From the NCBI RefSeq assembly GCF_002009175.1, contig NZ_CP018047.1, positions 2,604,001-2,668,000 on the forward strand: 64,000 bases of DNA. The letters are read 5' to 3'. Every line of letters starts with the position of its first letter. Position 1 is the stretch's first letter. The stretch is from Streptomyces niveus. GTDB taxonomy: Bacteria > Actinomycetota > Actinomycetes > Streptomycetales > Streptomycetaceae. The translations under genes were made by a program, and so were the position numbers. The notes beneath the pieces are model-generated. The model saw nothing but the letters and a program-made list of their open reading frames with translations. It did no database searches and was not told the origin of the DNA. Shown piece after piece: positions 7,940 to 15,758 of the stretch.

Positions 7940-8406
7940 GAACGCCGTCTTAACGGGCAAGAGACCAAATTGGCCCGGATCGGCTGCTAGTCTGGGCCGC
8001 CGGTCGGGACAGCGCGCGTAAGCGTCGCTCTCCGGTCCCGACACACGTCATCCCCTACGGGGGACCGGCCGGAGGAGGTGGGGCTGCGGTGGATCGAAGT
8101 CACCCGGCCAGTACAAGCCGCTCTTCCTCGCGCTGTACCGCCTCTCTCTGAGGCCCTGCCCCGTACAGGCCCGCGGCTCGTCGCACGACGGAAGAGCACT
8201 GCACCAGCACTGTTTTGCCTGTCTGTAGCGAACGCCGTCACCGCGTCCTCGCGGTGCCGCCCGCTTTGCGGACGTATGCGCGCCGCGTCGTGTCACGTCA
8301 TGGCATGTCATCCCGATTCGATGGTGTGCCGGCCCGTACGCGCGTCACGTCCCCGTTCCGGGCTGTGCCACGCCCCGCCGACGGCCTCTCCGTGAGGAGC
8401 CCAGCC
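7940..8406 (+). promoter_or_regulatory. Long corA 5' leader with possible regulatory RNA
   Basis: About 470 bases separate the SUFU and corA starts. TAGTCT at 7988-7993 is a possible -10, which would give a leader of about 400 bases. It contains a GTCGGGAC / GTCCCGAC inverted repeat (about 8003-8041) and a short ORF at 8089-8151 behind GGAGGAGG. C-rich, poorly structured sequence around 8140-8180 could suit Rho loading. I did not recognise a known riboswitch. Leader-based Mg2+ control of corA is known in Salmonella; any such role here is inference. Confidence 0.4.
8089..8151 (+). CDS. Possible 20-residue leader peptide upstream of corA
   Basis: A GTG at 8089, ten bases after the GGAGGAGG at 8071-8078, opens a 20-codon frame (VDRSHPASTSRSSSRCTASL) ending in TGA at 8149. 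The strong ribosome site is the main support, since a peptide this short cannot be judged by codon statistics. Its position in the corA leader recalls the corL and mgtL leader peptides of enteric bacteria, but there is no sequence resemblance that I can see. It could be a chance frame. Confidence 0.3.
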   Translation: MDRSHPASTSRSSSRCTASL

Positions 8407-9522
8407 ATGTCGATGATCCGTGACCTGCGTGCGGCGGTCCGTCCGTCCCTGCGCAAGAGCAACACCGCCTACAGCACGTACGACTCCACCCGCGACCCCT
8501 CGGCCTCCAGCGCCGTCGTCGACTGCGCCGTCTACCGCGACGGCCGCCGGGTGAAGGACGAGCCGTGCCTCACCCCGCACGAGGCGATGCTGGAGGTGCG
8601 CAAGGGCGGCGGCTTCGCCTGGATCGGCCTCCACGAGCCGACCGAGGCCGAATTCGCCGGTATCGCGGCCGAGTTCGGGCTGCACCCGCTCGCCGTCGAG
8701 GACGCCGTGCACGCCCACCAGCGGCCCAAGCTGGAGCGGTACGACGACACCCTCTTCGCCGTCTTCAAGACCATCCACTACGTCGAGCACGCCGAACTCA
8801 CCGCGACCAGCGAGGTCGTGGAGACCGGCGAGGTCATGTGCTTTACCGGCCGGAACTTCGTCATCACCGTGCGGCACGGCGGCAAGGGGTCGCTGCGCGC
8901 GCTGCGGCACCGGCTGGAGGACGACAGCGAACTGCTCGCCAAGGGGCCGTCGTCCGTCCTGCACGCCATCGCCGACCATGTCGTCGACGGCTACATCGCG
9001 GTGGCCGCCGCCGTGCAGGACGACATCGACGAGGTCGAGATCGATGTGTTCTCGGCGCCCGCGAAGGGCAGCCCGCGCGGCTCGGACGCGGGGCGGATCT
9101 ACCAACTCAAGCGCGAGGTGCTGGAGTTCAAGCGGGCGGTGGCGCCGCTGCTGCGCCCGATGCAGCTGCTGAGCGAGCGTCCGATGCGGTTGGTCGAACC
9201 CGACGTGCAGAAGTACTTCCGGGACGTCGCGGACCATCTGGCCAGGGTGCACGAGGAGGTCGTCGGCTTCGACGAGCTGCTGAACTCGATCCTCCAGGCC
9301 AATCTGGCGCAGGCGACGGTCGCGCAGAACGAGGACATGCGCAAGATCACGTCCTGGGCGGCGATCATCGCCGTACCGACGGCCGTCTGCGGCATCTACG
9401 GCATGAACTTCGAGCACATGCCCGAGCTGGAGTGGAAGTACGGCTATCCGATGGTGCTGGGCGGCATCGCGGTCGTCTGTCTCACGATCCACCGGATGCT
9501 GAAGCGCAACGGGTGGCTGTAG
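8407..9522 (+). CDS. corA: CorA family magnesium/cobalt transporter
   Basis: A 371-residue CorA-type channel that moves Mg2+ (and Co2+ or Ni2+) into the cell as a homopentamer (family knowledge). The signature YGMNF lies at the end of the first of two C-terminal membrane segments (IIAVPTAVCGIYGMNF), with a periplasmic EHMPELEWKYGYP loop and the second segment VLGGIAVVCLTIHRML. The long acidic N-terminal cytoplasmic domain and the helix rich in charged residues before the membrane are as expected. The ATG at 8407 is set by GTGAGGAG eight bases upstream; the in-frame GTG at 8215 would lie in the leader. Confidence 0.95.
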   Translation: MSMIRDLRAAVRPSLRKSNTAYSTYDSTRDPSASSAVVDCAVYRDGRRVKDEPCLTPHEAMLEVRKGGGFAWIGLHEPTEAEFAGIAAEFGLHPLAVEDAVHAHQRPKLERYDDTLFAVFKTIHYVEHAELTATSEVVETGEVMCFTGRNFVITVRHGGKGSLRALRHRLEDDSELLAKGPSSVLHAIADHVVDGYIAVAAAVQDDIDEVEIDVFSAPAKGSPRGSDAGRIYQLKREVLEFKRAVAPLLRPMQLLSERPMRLVEPDVQKYFRDVADHLARVHEEVVGFDELLNSILQANLAQATVAQNEDMRKITSWAAIIAVPTAVCGIYGMNFEHMPELEWKYGYPMVLGGIAVVCLTIHRMLKRNGWL

Positions 9523-9538
9523 GGCCGCCGAGTGGCTC

Positions 9539-9544
9539 TAGGCT
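9539..9544 (+). promoter_or_regulatory. -10 box TAGGCT before the 175-residue gene
   Basis: TAGGCT ends seven bases before the ATG at 9552. It begins 17 bases after the corA stop, so the downstream gene can be transcribed by itself. Confidence 0.45.
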
Positions 9545-9551
9545 GCGGGAC

Positions 9552-10079
9552 ATGACAGAAACCGCCCCCGGCTCCCCGCTCCTCGGCAAGGCGCTCGTCG
9601 AGGAGGCCACCAAGAAGTCCGGCCTCATCTGGGTGCGGGCGGGCGGTCCCGCCCGTGCCCTGTGGCACGTGTGGCTCGACGGCGCCGCGCTGATCGTCGG
9701 GGACGGCAGCGGTGAACAGCCCCTGCCGGGGCTCGTGGACGGCTCCACCGCCGACGTCACCGTACGGAGCAAGGACAAGGGGGGACGGCTGGTGGCCTGG
9801 ACCGCGTCCGTCACCGAACTCGCGCCTCGTACGGAGGCGTGGGAGGCGGCCGTCGCGGAGCTGAAGGGCAAGCGCCTGAACGCGCCGGACTTCGACGCGA
9901 TGACGGAGCGCTGGGCGCGCGAGTCGCGGGTGCTGCGCCTGGAGCCGCAGGACGCGATCACCGACATGCCGCAGGACTCGCAGGCGGCGACGCCGCTGCC
10001 GACCTCTGCGACGACGCGACGGCCGGCTCCGGCGGCCTTGCCGCGTCTGCTGTTCAGGCGCGGGAAGAAGCAGGACTGA
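9552..10079 (+). CDS. Conserved hypothetical protein, possible FMN-binding split-barrel
   Basis: A 175-residue soluble protein. The N-terminal half (VEEATKKSGLIWVRAGGPARALWHVWLDG and following strands) looks like a small beta-barrel similar to pyridoxamine-phosphate-oxidase-like proteins, with a helical KGKRLNAPDFDAMTERWARE segment after it. The C-terminus is a Pro/Ala tail ending in basic residues. No nucleotide-binding signature could be confirmed, so the fold is a guess. The ATG at 9552 has no ribosome site but has a -10 box seven bases upstream. It converges on the lipoprotein gene with 34 bases between. Confidence 0.7.
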   Translation: MTETAPGSPLLGKALVEEATKKSGLIWVRAGGPARALWHVWLDGAALIVGDGSGEQPLPGLVDGSTADVTVRSKDKGGRLVAWTASVTELAPRTEAWEAAVAELKGKRLNAPDFDAMTERWARESRVLRLEPQDAITDMPQDSQAATPLPTSATTRRPAPAALPRLLFRRGKKQD

Positions 10080-10113
10080 GGGCGGGGCCGGCGAGCGGCC
10101 CGCCGGGATCGCG

Positions 10114-10914
10114 TCAGGTGCCGGGCAGAGTGCTGCCGTAGTCCACCGTCTCGCCCTTGGCGGGCGCCTCCAGGGGAAAGTCCTTGCCCCAGTCGCTGAG
10201 TGTCAGCGTCCCCGCGCCGCCGGCCCGCGCCAGTTGCAGCGGGTACGGCGTACCTTCCAGCGACACGTTCAGCGAGCCGCCCGCGCCCTCGCTGCCGTTG
10301 ACCTCGATGGTGCGTACGCCGCCGATCTCGGCCCGGTCGCCCTTGCCGCGCTTGCCGTGCAGCCCCAGGAGCCCGTCGAGCAGCACGCTCTTGTCGGTGA
10401 AGCCCCGCAGCTGCTTGTACGCCGGATCGTCCTCGGGGACCTTCACGTACTTGTCGTCGAGCTTCTCCGCGGCCTCGGAGTCGGCCTCGCTGGGCGGGGT
10501 GCTCGTCCCGCCGTCGCCGCCCTTGTCGTCCGCGTGGCTCCAGAATCCGGCGTCGGCCTTCAGATACAGCTCGTCCTCGACGCGCAGCAGCTCGAACGTG
10601 CCGCCGGTCTTGGAGCTGACCGATCCGGTGCCGCCGGCCTCCTTGAGCGACATGTTGAGCTTGTACGTCTGTCCGTCGGTGACCAGCGTGCCCGACAGGC
10701 GCACCGCGTCCGCGCTCTCGGCCGCGGCCTTGGCCTTCTTCTCGATCCCGGCGGCCGACAGTTTGCCGACGCCGTTCGTGCCCGCGTCCGGATCCTCGTC
10801 GCTCCCGCACGCCGTGAGCGCGACTGCCATTCCGACGCAGAGGGCGACGGGGACCACGGCCCGGCGGAGTCGGGCGGAGGACCGAAGAAGGGTCACGAAC
10901 GCACTGCCTCTCAT
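10114..10914 (-). CDS. Probable LolA/LppX-like lipoprotein
   Basis: A 266-residue exported lipoprotein. The N-terminus has a basic region followed by VVPVALCVGMAVALTAC, a lipobox with the acylated Cys at 36. The mature part has alternating strands (VRLSGTLVTDGQTYKLNMSL, GTFELLRVEDELYLKAD) that resemble the LppX/LprG/LolA half-barrel, which binds lipids in mycobacteria (family knowledge). Lipid binding here is inferred. The ATG at 10914 was chosen because it gives a short n-region; a possible -10 TACGCT lies about 30 bases upstream. Confidence 0.8.
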   Translation of the reverse strand: MRGSAFVTLLRSSARLRRAVVPVALCVGMAVALTACGSDEDPDAGTNGVGKLSAAGIEKKAKAAAESADAVRLSGTLVTDGQTYKLNMSLKEAGGTGSVSSKTGGTFELLRVEDELYLKADAGFWSHADDKGGDGGTSTPPSEADSEAAEKLDDKYVKVPEDDPAYKQLRGFTDKSVLLDGLLGLHGKRGKGDRAEIGGVRTIEVNGSEGAGGSLNVSLEGTPYPLQLARAGGAGTLTLSDWGKDFPLEAPAKGETVDYGSTLPGT

Positions 10915-11118
10915 ACGTGACGGGGGACGGCAGACCGCAGCGTACCTGTGCCGGCCACGCCCTTCGACAACGAGCCCCGGCGGTGGATCGCCCGTACCGT
11001 ACGGACGGATCCGCCAGGGCGGCACGGAGCGGTACGGGCTAGCCTGAACCCGTTGTCGCGGTCGATACGGGGACAGTCACGGGCAAGGCCACAGGCAGGA
11101 CCGGGCCGGGCCGCAGGG

Positions 11119-11152
11119 CACGGCGGCACGGCGGCACGGCGGCACGGCACGG
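11119..11152 (+). repeat. Short tandem repeat in the mgtE-like leader
   Basis: The 8-bp unit CACGGCGG occurs three times head to tail at 11119-11142, followed by degenerate CACGG units. It lies 30-60 bases before the start of the MgtE-like gene and would be transcribed if the -10-like TAGCCT at 11039-11044 is used. Confidence 0.6.
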
Positions 11153-11181
11153 CAGGGACAGTCGCGGGCAAGGAGGAGCGC

Positions 11182-12456
11182 ATGATGGCGTCGGGCGCTT
11201 CCCGGGTGTTCGTCTCGCATCTCGCCGGTGTGCCGGTCTTCGACCCCAACGGTGACCAGGTCGGGCGGGTACGCGACCTCGTGGCGATGCTGCGCGTCGG
11301 CGGCCGGCCGCCCCGCGTGCTCGGGATGGTCGTCGAAGTGCTCAGCCGGCGGCGGATCTTCCTGCCCATGACGCGCATCACCGGTGTCGCCTCCGGCCAG
11401 GTGATCACGACGGGCGTGGTCAACATGCGGCGCTTCGAACAGCGTCCCACCGAACGCCTGGTCCTGGGCGAGCTGCTGGACCGCCGCGTACAGCTCGTGG
11501 AGAGCGGCGAGGAGGTCACCGTCCTCGACATCGCCGTCCAGCAGCTGCCCGCCCGCCGGGAGTGGGAGATCGGGAAGGTCTTCGTCCGGCGCGGCAAGGG
11601 CGGCGCGCTGCGGCGACGCGGCGAGACGCTGACCGTCGACTGGTCGGCCGTCACCGGCTTCACGCTGGAGGAGGACAGCCAGGGCGCGGAGAGTCTGGTC
11701 GCGACCTTCGAGCGGCTGCGCCCCGCCGACCTGGCCAATGTGATGCACCATCTGACGCCCAAGCGGCGCGCCGAGGTGGCCGCCGCGCTCGACGACGACC
11801 GGCTGGCCGACGTCCTGGAAGAGCTGCCCGAGGACGACCAGGTGGAGATCCTGGGCAAACTCGAGGACGACCGGGCGGCGGACGTCCTGGAGGCGATGGA
11901 CCCGGACGACGCGGCCGACCTGCTCTCCGAACTGCCCGACGAGGACAAGGAGCGGCTGCTGGCGCTGATGCGGCCCGGCGACGCCGCCGACGTTCGGCGG
12001 CTGCTGGCGTACGAGGAGCGGACGGCGGGCGGTCTGATGACGACCGAGCCGATCGTGCTGCGGCCGGACGCGACCGTCGCCGACGCGCTGGCCCGGGTGC
12101 GCCGGCAGGATCTCTCGCCCGCGCTGGCCGCGCAGGTCTATGTGTGCCGGGCGCCGGACGAGACACCGACGGGCAAGTACCTGGGCACGGTGCACTTCCA
12201 ACGGCTGTTGCGGGAACCGCCGTTCACCCTGGTCGGCTCGATCGTCGAGAGTGACCTGCCGCCCCTGGCGCCCGATACGCCGCTGCCCCAGATCACCGGC
12301 TATCTCGCCGCGTACAACATGGTGGCCGCGCCGGTCGTGGACGAGAGCGGGTCGCTGCTCGGCGCCCTGACCGTCGACGACGTCCTGGACCACCTGCTGC
12401 CCGACGACTGGCGGGAGACCGGCTACGGCCTGGCGGAGGCCGCGAGTGGCCACTGA
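11182..12456 (+). CDS. Soluble MgtE-N / CBS domain protein with N-terminal PRC-type barrel
   Basis: A 424-residue protein. Residues 1-170 form two PRC-barrel-like repeats (DPNGDQVGRVRDLVAMLRV and a later REWEIGKVFVRRG). About 185-300 is a MgtE_N superhelix with repeated acidic blocks (VLEELPEDDQVEIL, VLEAMDPDDAADLLSELPDE). The C-terminal 130 residues form a CBS pair beginning RRLLAYEERTAGGLMTTEP. The membrane domain of MgtE Mg2+ channels is absent, so this is a sensor-type protein, not a channel. The ATG at 11182 has AGGAGG before it. Its stop overlaps the start of the DUF1003 gene by 11 bases, suggesting translational coupling. Confidence 0.88.
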   Translation: MMASGASRVFVSHLAGVPVFDPNGDQVGRVRDLVAMLRVGGRPPRVLGMVVEVLSRRRIFLPMTRITGVASGQVITTGVVNMRRFEQRPTERLVLGELLDRRVQLVESGEEVTVLDIAVQQLPARREWEIGKVFVRRGKGGALRRRGETLTVDWSAVTGFTLEEDSQGAESLVATFERLRPADLANVMHHLTPKRRAEVAAALDDDRLADVLEELPEDDQVEILGKLEDDRAADVLEAMDPDDAADLLSELPDEDKERLLALMRPGDAADVRRLLAYEERTAGGLMTTEPIVLRPDATVADALARVRRQDLSPALAAQVYVCRAPDETPTGKYLGTVHFQRLLREPPFTLVGSIVESDLPPLAPDTPLPQITGYLAAYNMVAAPVVDESGSLLGALTVDDVLDHLLPDDWRETGYGLAEAASGH

Positions 12457-13048
12457 GCGGCCGGAGAAGGACGCGGCGAGGGAACGGGGCCTGGCGGCCA
12501 CGGGGGCGAGCGCCGTGGCGCGTGGGCCGCGCGGACGGCTCGACCAGCCGCGCACGCCGAGGCGCAGACTGCTGCCGGACTACGACCCCGAGGCCTTCGC
12601 CCGGCTCTCGGAGCGCATCGCGCGGTTCCTCGGGACGGGGCGCTTCATCGTCCTGATGACGCTGGTCATCATCCTGTGGGTGCTGTGGAACATCTTCGCG
12701 CCGCCGGCAGTGCGTTTCGACGAGTACCCGTTCATCTTCCTGACGCTGGCGCTGTCCCTCCAGGCCTCGTACGCCGCCCCGTTGATCCTGCTGGCGCAGA
12801 ACCGCCAGGACGACCGGGACCGGGTCACCCAGGAGCAGGAGCGCAAGCAGAACGAGCGCTCCATCGCCGACACCGAGTATCTGACCCGCGAGATCGCCTC
12901 GCTGCGGATGGGGCTCGGCGAGGTCGCCACCCGCGACTGGATCCGCTCGGAGCTCCAGGATCTGGTGCGGGACCTCGCCGAGCAGCATGTCCTGCCGCCG
13001 ACGGAGACCTCGCGCGGACGTGACGAATCAGACCGTTCCGAGCACTGA
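12446..13048 (+). CDS. DUF1003 membrane protein
   Basis: A 200-residue protein with two adjacent transmembrane helices, FIVLMTLVIILWVLWNIF and FIFLTLALSLQASYAAPLIL, followed by a charged helical tail (NRQDDRDRVTQEQERKQNE). This matches DUF1003. The first 45 residues are basic and probably disordered. The GTG at 12446 lies inside the end of the MgtE-like gene with GGAGG ten bases upstream, so the two are co-translated. The pairing suggests the two products act together at the membrane, perhaps with the MgtE-like protein as the metal-sensing part (inference). Confidence 0.9.
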   Translation: MATERPEKDAARERGLAATGASAVARGPRGRLDQPRTPRRRLLPDYDPEAFARLSERIARFLGTGRFIVLMTLVIILWVLWNIFAPPAVRFDEYPFIFLTLALSLQASYAAPLILLAQNRQDDRDRVTQEQERKQNERSIADTEYLTREIASLRMGLGEVATRDWIRSELQDLVRDLAEQHVLPPTETSRGRDESDRSEH

Positions 13049-13078
13049 CGCGCTTTCCGGGGCGTGCGCGCCGCGCCG

Positions 13079-13084
13079 TACCAT
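13079..13084 (+). promoter_or_regulatory. -10 box TACCAT for mrp
   Basis: TACCAT followed by CTCCCT places the ATG at 13091 six bases downstream. It is located in the 42-base gap after the DUF1003 stop. Confidence 0.5.
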
Positions 13085-13090
13085 CTCCCT

Positions 13091-14251
13091 ATGGCTACCG
13101 ACACGCACGGAACCGTCGCCCCCGCGGAGGACGCGGTGCGCGCAGCACTGGCGACGGTGAACGACCCCGAGATCCACCGGCCGATCACCGATCTCGGGAT
13201 GGTCAAATCGGTTGATATCGGGGCGGACGGCGCGGTGGCTGTCACGGTCTATCTCACGGTGTCCGGCTGTCCCATGCGCGACACGATCACCACGAACGTG
13301 ACGGAGGCCGTCGCCGCGGTCGAGGGCGTCACCCGTGTCGACGTCACGCTCGACGTGATGAGCGACGAGCAGCGCAAGGACCTCGCGGCGTCGCTGCGCG
13401 GCGGTACGGCCGAGCGCGAGGTGCCCTTCGCCAAGCCCGGCTCGCTGACCCGCGTGTACGCGGTCGCCTCGGGCAAGGGCGGCGTCGGCAAGTCGTCGGT
13501 GACGGTCAACCTGGCGGCGGCGATGGCCGCCGACGGTCTGAAGGTCGGCGTCGTCGACGCGGACATCTACGGGCACAGCGTGCCGCGCATGCTGGGCGCG
13601 GACGGCAAGCCCACCCAGGTCGAGAACATGATCATGCCGCCGTCGGCGCACGGCGTGAAGGTCATCTCGATCGGCATGTTCACCCCCGGCAACTCGCCGG
13701 TGGTCTGGCGCGGACCGATGCTGCACCGCGCGCTCCAGCAGTTCCTCGCCGATGTCTACTGGGGCGATCTGGACGTGCTGCTGCTGGACCTGCCGCCGGG
13801 AACGGGCGACATCGCGATCTCCGTGGCACAGCTCGTGCCGAACGCGGAGATCCTGGTGGTCACCACACCGCAGCAGGCCGCCGCCGAGGTCGCGGAGCGG
13901 GCCGGCTCCATCGCCGTACAGACCCACCAGAAGATCGTCGGCGTGGTCGAGAACATGTCGGGCCTGCCCTGCCCGCACTGCGACGAGATGATCGACGTCT
14001 TCGGGACGGGCGGCGGCCAGCGGGTCGCCGACGGTCTGACGAAGACGACCGGCGCGTCGGTGCCGGTGCTCGGCGCGATCCCGATCGATGTACGGCTCCG
14101 GGAGGGCGGCGACGACGGCAACCCGGTCGTGCTCTCCGACCCCGACTCCCCGGCGGGCGCGGCCCTGCGGTCGATCGCCGGCAAGCTGGGCGGGCGACAG
14201 CGCGGTCTGGCGGGCATGACGCTGGGGCTGACGCCGCGCAACAAGTTCTGA
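13091..14251 (+). CDS. Mrp/ApbC-type iron-sulfur cluster carrier ATPase
   Basis: A 386-residue P-loop ATPase that carries and delivers Fe-S clusters to apoproteins (family knowledge). Residues 1-95 are the DUF59/MIP18 domain, including VSGCPMRDTI. The ATPase domain has the deviant Walker A GKGGVGKSS at 128-136, VVDADIYGHS, and LLLDLPPGTGD as Walker B. The cluster-bridging CxxC is in MSGLPCPHCDE. The length is normal. An in-frame GTG at 13064 is less likely than the ATG at 13091, which follows a TANNNT box by six bases. Hairpins after the stop separate it from a convergent gene. Confidence 0.95.
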   Translation: MATDTHGTVAPAEDAVRAALATVNDPEIHRPITDLGMVKSVDIGADGAVAVTVYLTVSGCPMRDTITTNVTEAVAAVEGVTRVDVTLDVMSDEQRKDLAASLRGGTAEREVPFAKPGSLTRVYAVASGKGGVGKSSVTVNLAAAMAADGLKVGVVDADIYGHSVPRMLGADGKPTQVENMIMPPSAHGVKVISIGMFTPGNSPVVWRGPMLHRALQQFLADVYWGDLDVLLLDLPPGTGDIAISVAQLVPNAEILVVTTPQQAAAEVAERAGSIAVQTHQKIVGVVENMSGLPCPHCDEMIDVFGTGGGQRVADGLTKTTGASVPVLGAIPIDVRLREGGDDGNPVVLSDPDSPAGAALRSIAGKLGGRQRGLAGMTLGLTPRNKF

Positions 14252-14272
14252 CACGAGCGTGTGGTGCGCGTC

Positions 14273-14340
14273 CGCCGGACGGGTTCGACGAGCCCGTCCG
14301 GCGGGACGCGGACAGGAACAGGCCCGTCCGGCGGACGGGC
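14273..14340. terminator. Pair of hairpins between mrp and a convergent gene
   Basis: The first stem, CGCCGGACGGG / CCCGTCCGGCG (14273-14283, 14293-14303), is perfect over 11 bp. The second, GCCCGTCC / GGACGGGC (14322-14329, 14333-14340), reuses the same sequence. They can serve both directions. Confidence 0.7.
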
Positions 14341-14352
14341 GCCACTCCGCGG

Positions 14353-15024
14353 CTACTCGGCCGCGTACGACCTGATGTCCTCGATCACCGAGAAGCCGAG
14401 GCCGTACGCGCTCATGCCCCGCCCGTACGCGCCGATGTGCACCCCGTCCTCGGCCGAGGCGGTCGGGCCCGTCGAGCCGGCGAGCACCCAGCCGAACTCG
14501 GATTCGCGGTAGTGGAACGGCGTCGGCACACCGTCCACGGGCAGCGAGAGCACCGACCAGGCGGAGCCGTTCAGATCGTCGGCCAGCTCGAAGGCCGTCT
14601 CGGTCTGCTGGTCCAGCCAGTCGTCGCGCAGCGAGTGGTCGAGCTGCGCGGGCCAGGTCGACACCAGCAGCCCCGAACCGGCCAGCCAGGCCGCCGAGGA
14701 CACCGTCGTGGCGTCGAGCACCCCCTTGCCGTCACCGCTGCGCCGTACGGGGCTCGCGGCGACCGTGACGACCGCCGCGAAGCGCTCCCTCTCCGCGCCT
14801 GACGCGTCCGGTCTTATCGACGGCTCCTCGCCGTGTCCCGTGGCACCGTGCTGCACGGTGCCGTCCGCCGCCGTCCCCACCTGCATGAGCCACCGTGGGC
14901 CGGTGAACGCGTCGTCCAGTCCGTACCAGGGGAAGGTCGCCCGCAGATAGCCCTCGACCGCGCGCCTGCTCCCCGGCGCGCCGCCTGCCGTGCTCCGGGC
15001 CCCTGCCCGACTCGTCGTCTCCAT
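14353..15024 (-). CDS. Conserved hypothetical protein
   Basis: A 223-residue protein with no signal peptide or membrane segment. It is rich in Trp, Gly and acidic residues, with phrases such as ATFPWYGLDDAF, LVSTWPAQLDHSLRDDWLDQQ and GAYGRGMSAYGLGFSVI. I do not recognise a domain. The ATG at 15024 has GGAGGCGG eight bases before it. It is the last of a same-strand series sigma, anti-sigma, HtrA, TatB, and begins 116 bases after the tatB stop, so it may be read through from that unit; a link to envelope stress is possible but unproven. Confidence 0.7.
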   Translation of the reverse strand: METTSRAGARSTAGGAPGSRRAVEGYLRATFPWYGLDDAFTGPRWLMQVGTAADGTVQHGATGHGEEPSIRPDASGAERERFAAVVTVAASPVRRSGDGKGVLDATTVSSAAWLAGSGLLVSTWPAQLDHSLRDDWLDQQTETAFELADDLNGSAWSVLSLPVDGVPTPFHYRESEFGWVLAGSTGPTASAEDGVHIGAYGRGMSAYGLGFSVIEDIRSYAAE

Positions 15025-15140
15025 CGGTCCGGACCGCCTCCTCCGTCTCGGGGTCCGGAGCGGCCCGCCCTCACGGACGTCTCACTACCGGACAGATGGA
15101 GGATAGCCACCCGTTACCGGCTCGCCGGGCAGGGTGGGCC

Positions 15141-15632
15141 TCAGGTGGCGTCTGCGTCGAAAGGCGGACGATCGGCCTGCTGGGGCTTCTCCTGCTTCTT
15201 GAGCAGGTCAGAGGTGCCGGACGGGCTCTTCGTCAGGCTCGGCGGAGCGGCCGCGGTCGCGGCGGTGTCACTCCCGGCCGTGTCACTCCCGCCGGTGTCG
15301 CCGTCCCGGCCGTGGACCGAGTCGGCGACGTCGTTGATCTCCTTCTTGAGGTTGAAGCTGCTGCGGATCTCCTTCAGCCCCAGGTCGTCCTCGTGCTCCG
15401 ACAGCTGCTTGCGCACGAACTTCTTGGGGTTGAGGTCCTCGAAGTCGAAGTCCTTGAACTCCGGTCCCAGTTCGGAACGGATGTCCTCCTTCGCGTTGTC
15501 GGAGAACTCGCGCACCTTACGGATGAAACGGGACACGTCCTGAATGACCTTGGGCAGCTTGTCCGGGCCGAAGACGAGCACGGCGAGGACAACGAGCGTC
15601 ACCAGCTCAAGCGCGCCTATGTCATTGAACAC
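15141..15632 (-). CDS. tatB: Twin-arginine translocase subunit TatB
   Basis: A 163-residue TatB. A single N-terminal membrane helix (LELVTLVVLAVLVFGPDKLP, residues 8-27) with the conserved FGPDKLPK hinge is followed by an amphipathic helix and a charged tail with an unstructured Ser/Thr/Ala C-terminus. TatB with TatC forms the receptor for twin-arginine signal peptides (family knowledge). The gene follows htrA on the same strand, 126 bases downstream; the sigma, anti-sigma, HtrA, TatB order is shared with mycobacteria (memory). The GTG at 15632 gives the expected short N-terminus. Confidence 0.95.
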   Translation of the reverse strand: MFNDIGALELVTLVVLAVLVFGPDKLPKVIQDVSRFIRKVREFSDNAKEDIRSELGPEFKDFDFEDLNPKKFVRKQLSEHEDDLGLKEIRSSFNLKKEINDVADSVHGRDGDTGGSDTAGSDTAATAAAPPSLTKSPSGTSDLLKKQEKPQQADRPPFDADAT

Positions 15633-15758
15633 CTTGCTGCTCCTCGTGTTCTCCGTGCCCGCGAGCGGGACCCCGTCGGCCTGGCCTGTGGTGGGTCAAG
15701 GCCCGGGCCGCTCCACGGTACCCGGCGGACCTGGCCGGACGGTACCTTCATTCGACAC

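Noticed and set aside
8078-8395. A 105-residue frame in the corA leader.
   Set aside because: Its start has no ribosome site at proper distance and composition is not protein-like; the 20-codon frame at 8089 fits the site better.
7940-8406. An M-box (ykoK) riboswitch upstream of corA.
   Set aside because: I could not find the conserved M-box core sequences; only a simple inverted repeat and a short ORF are visible.
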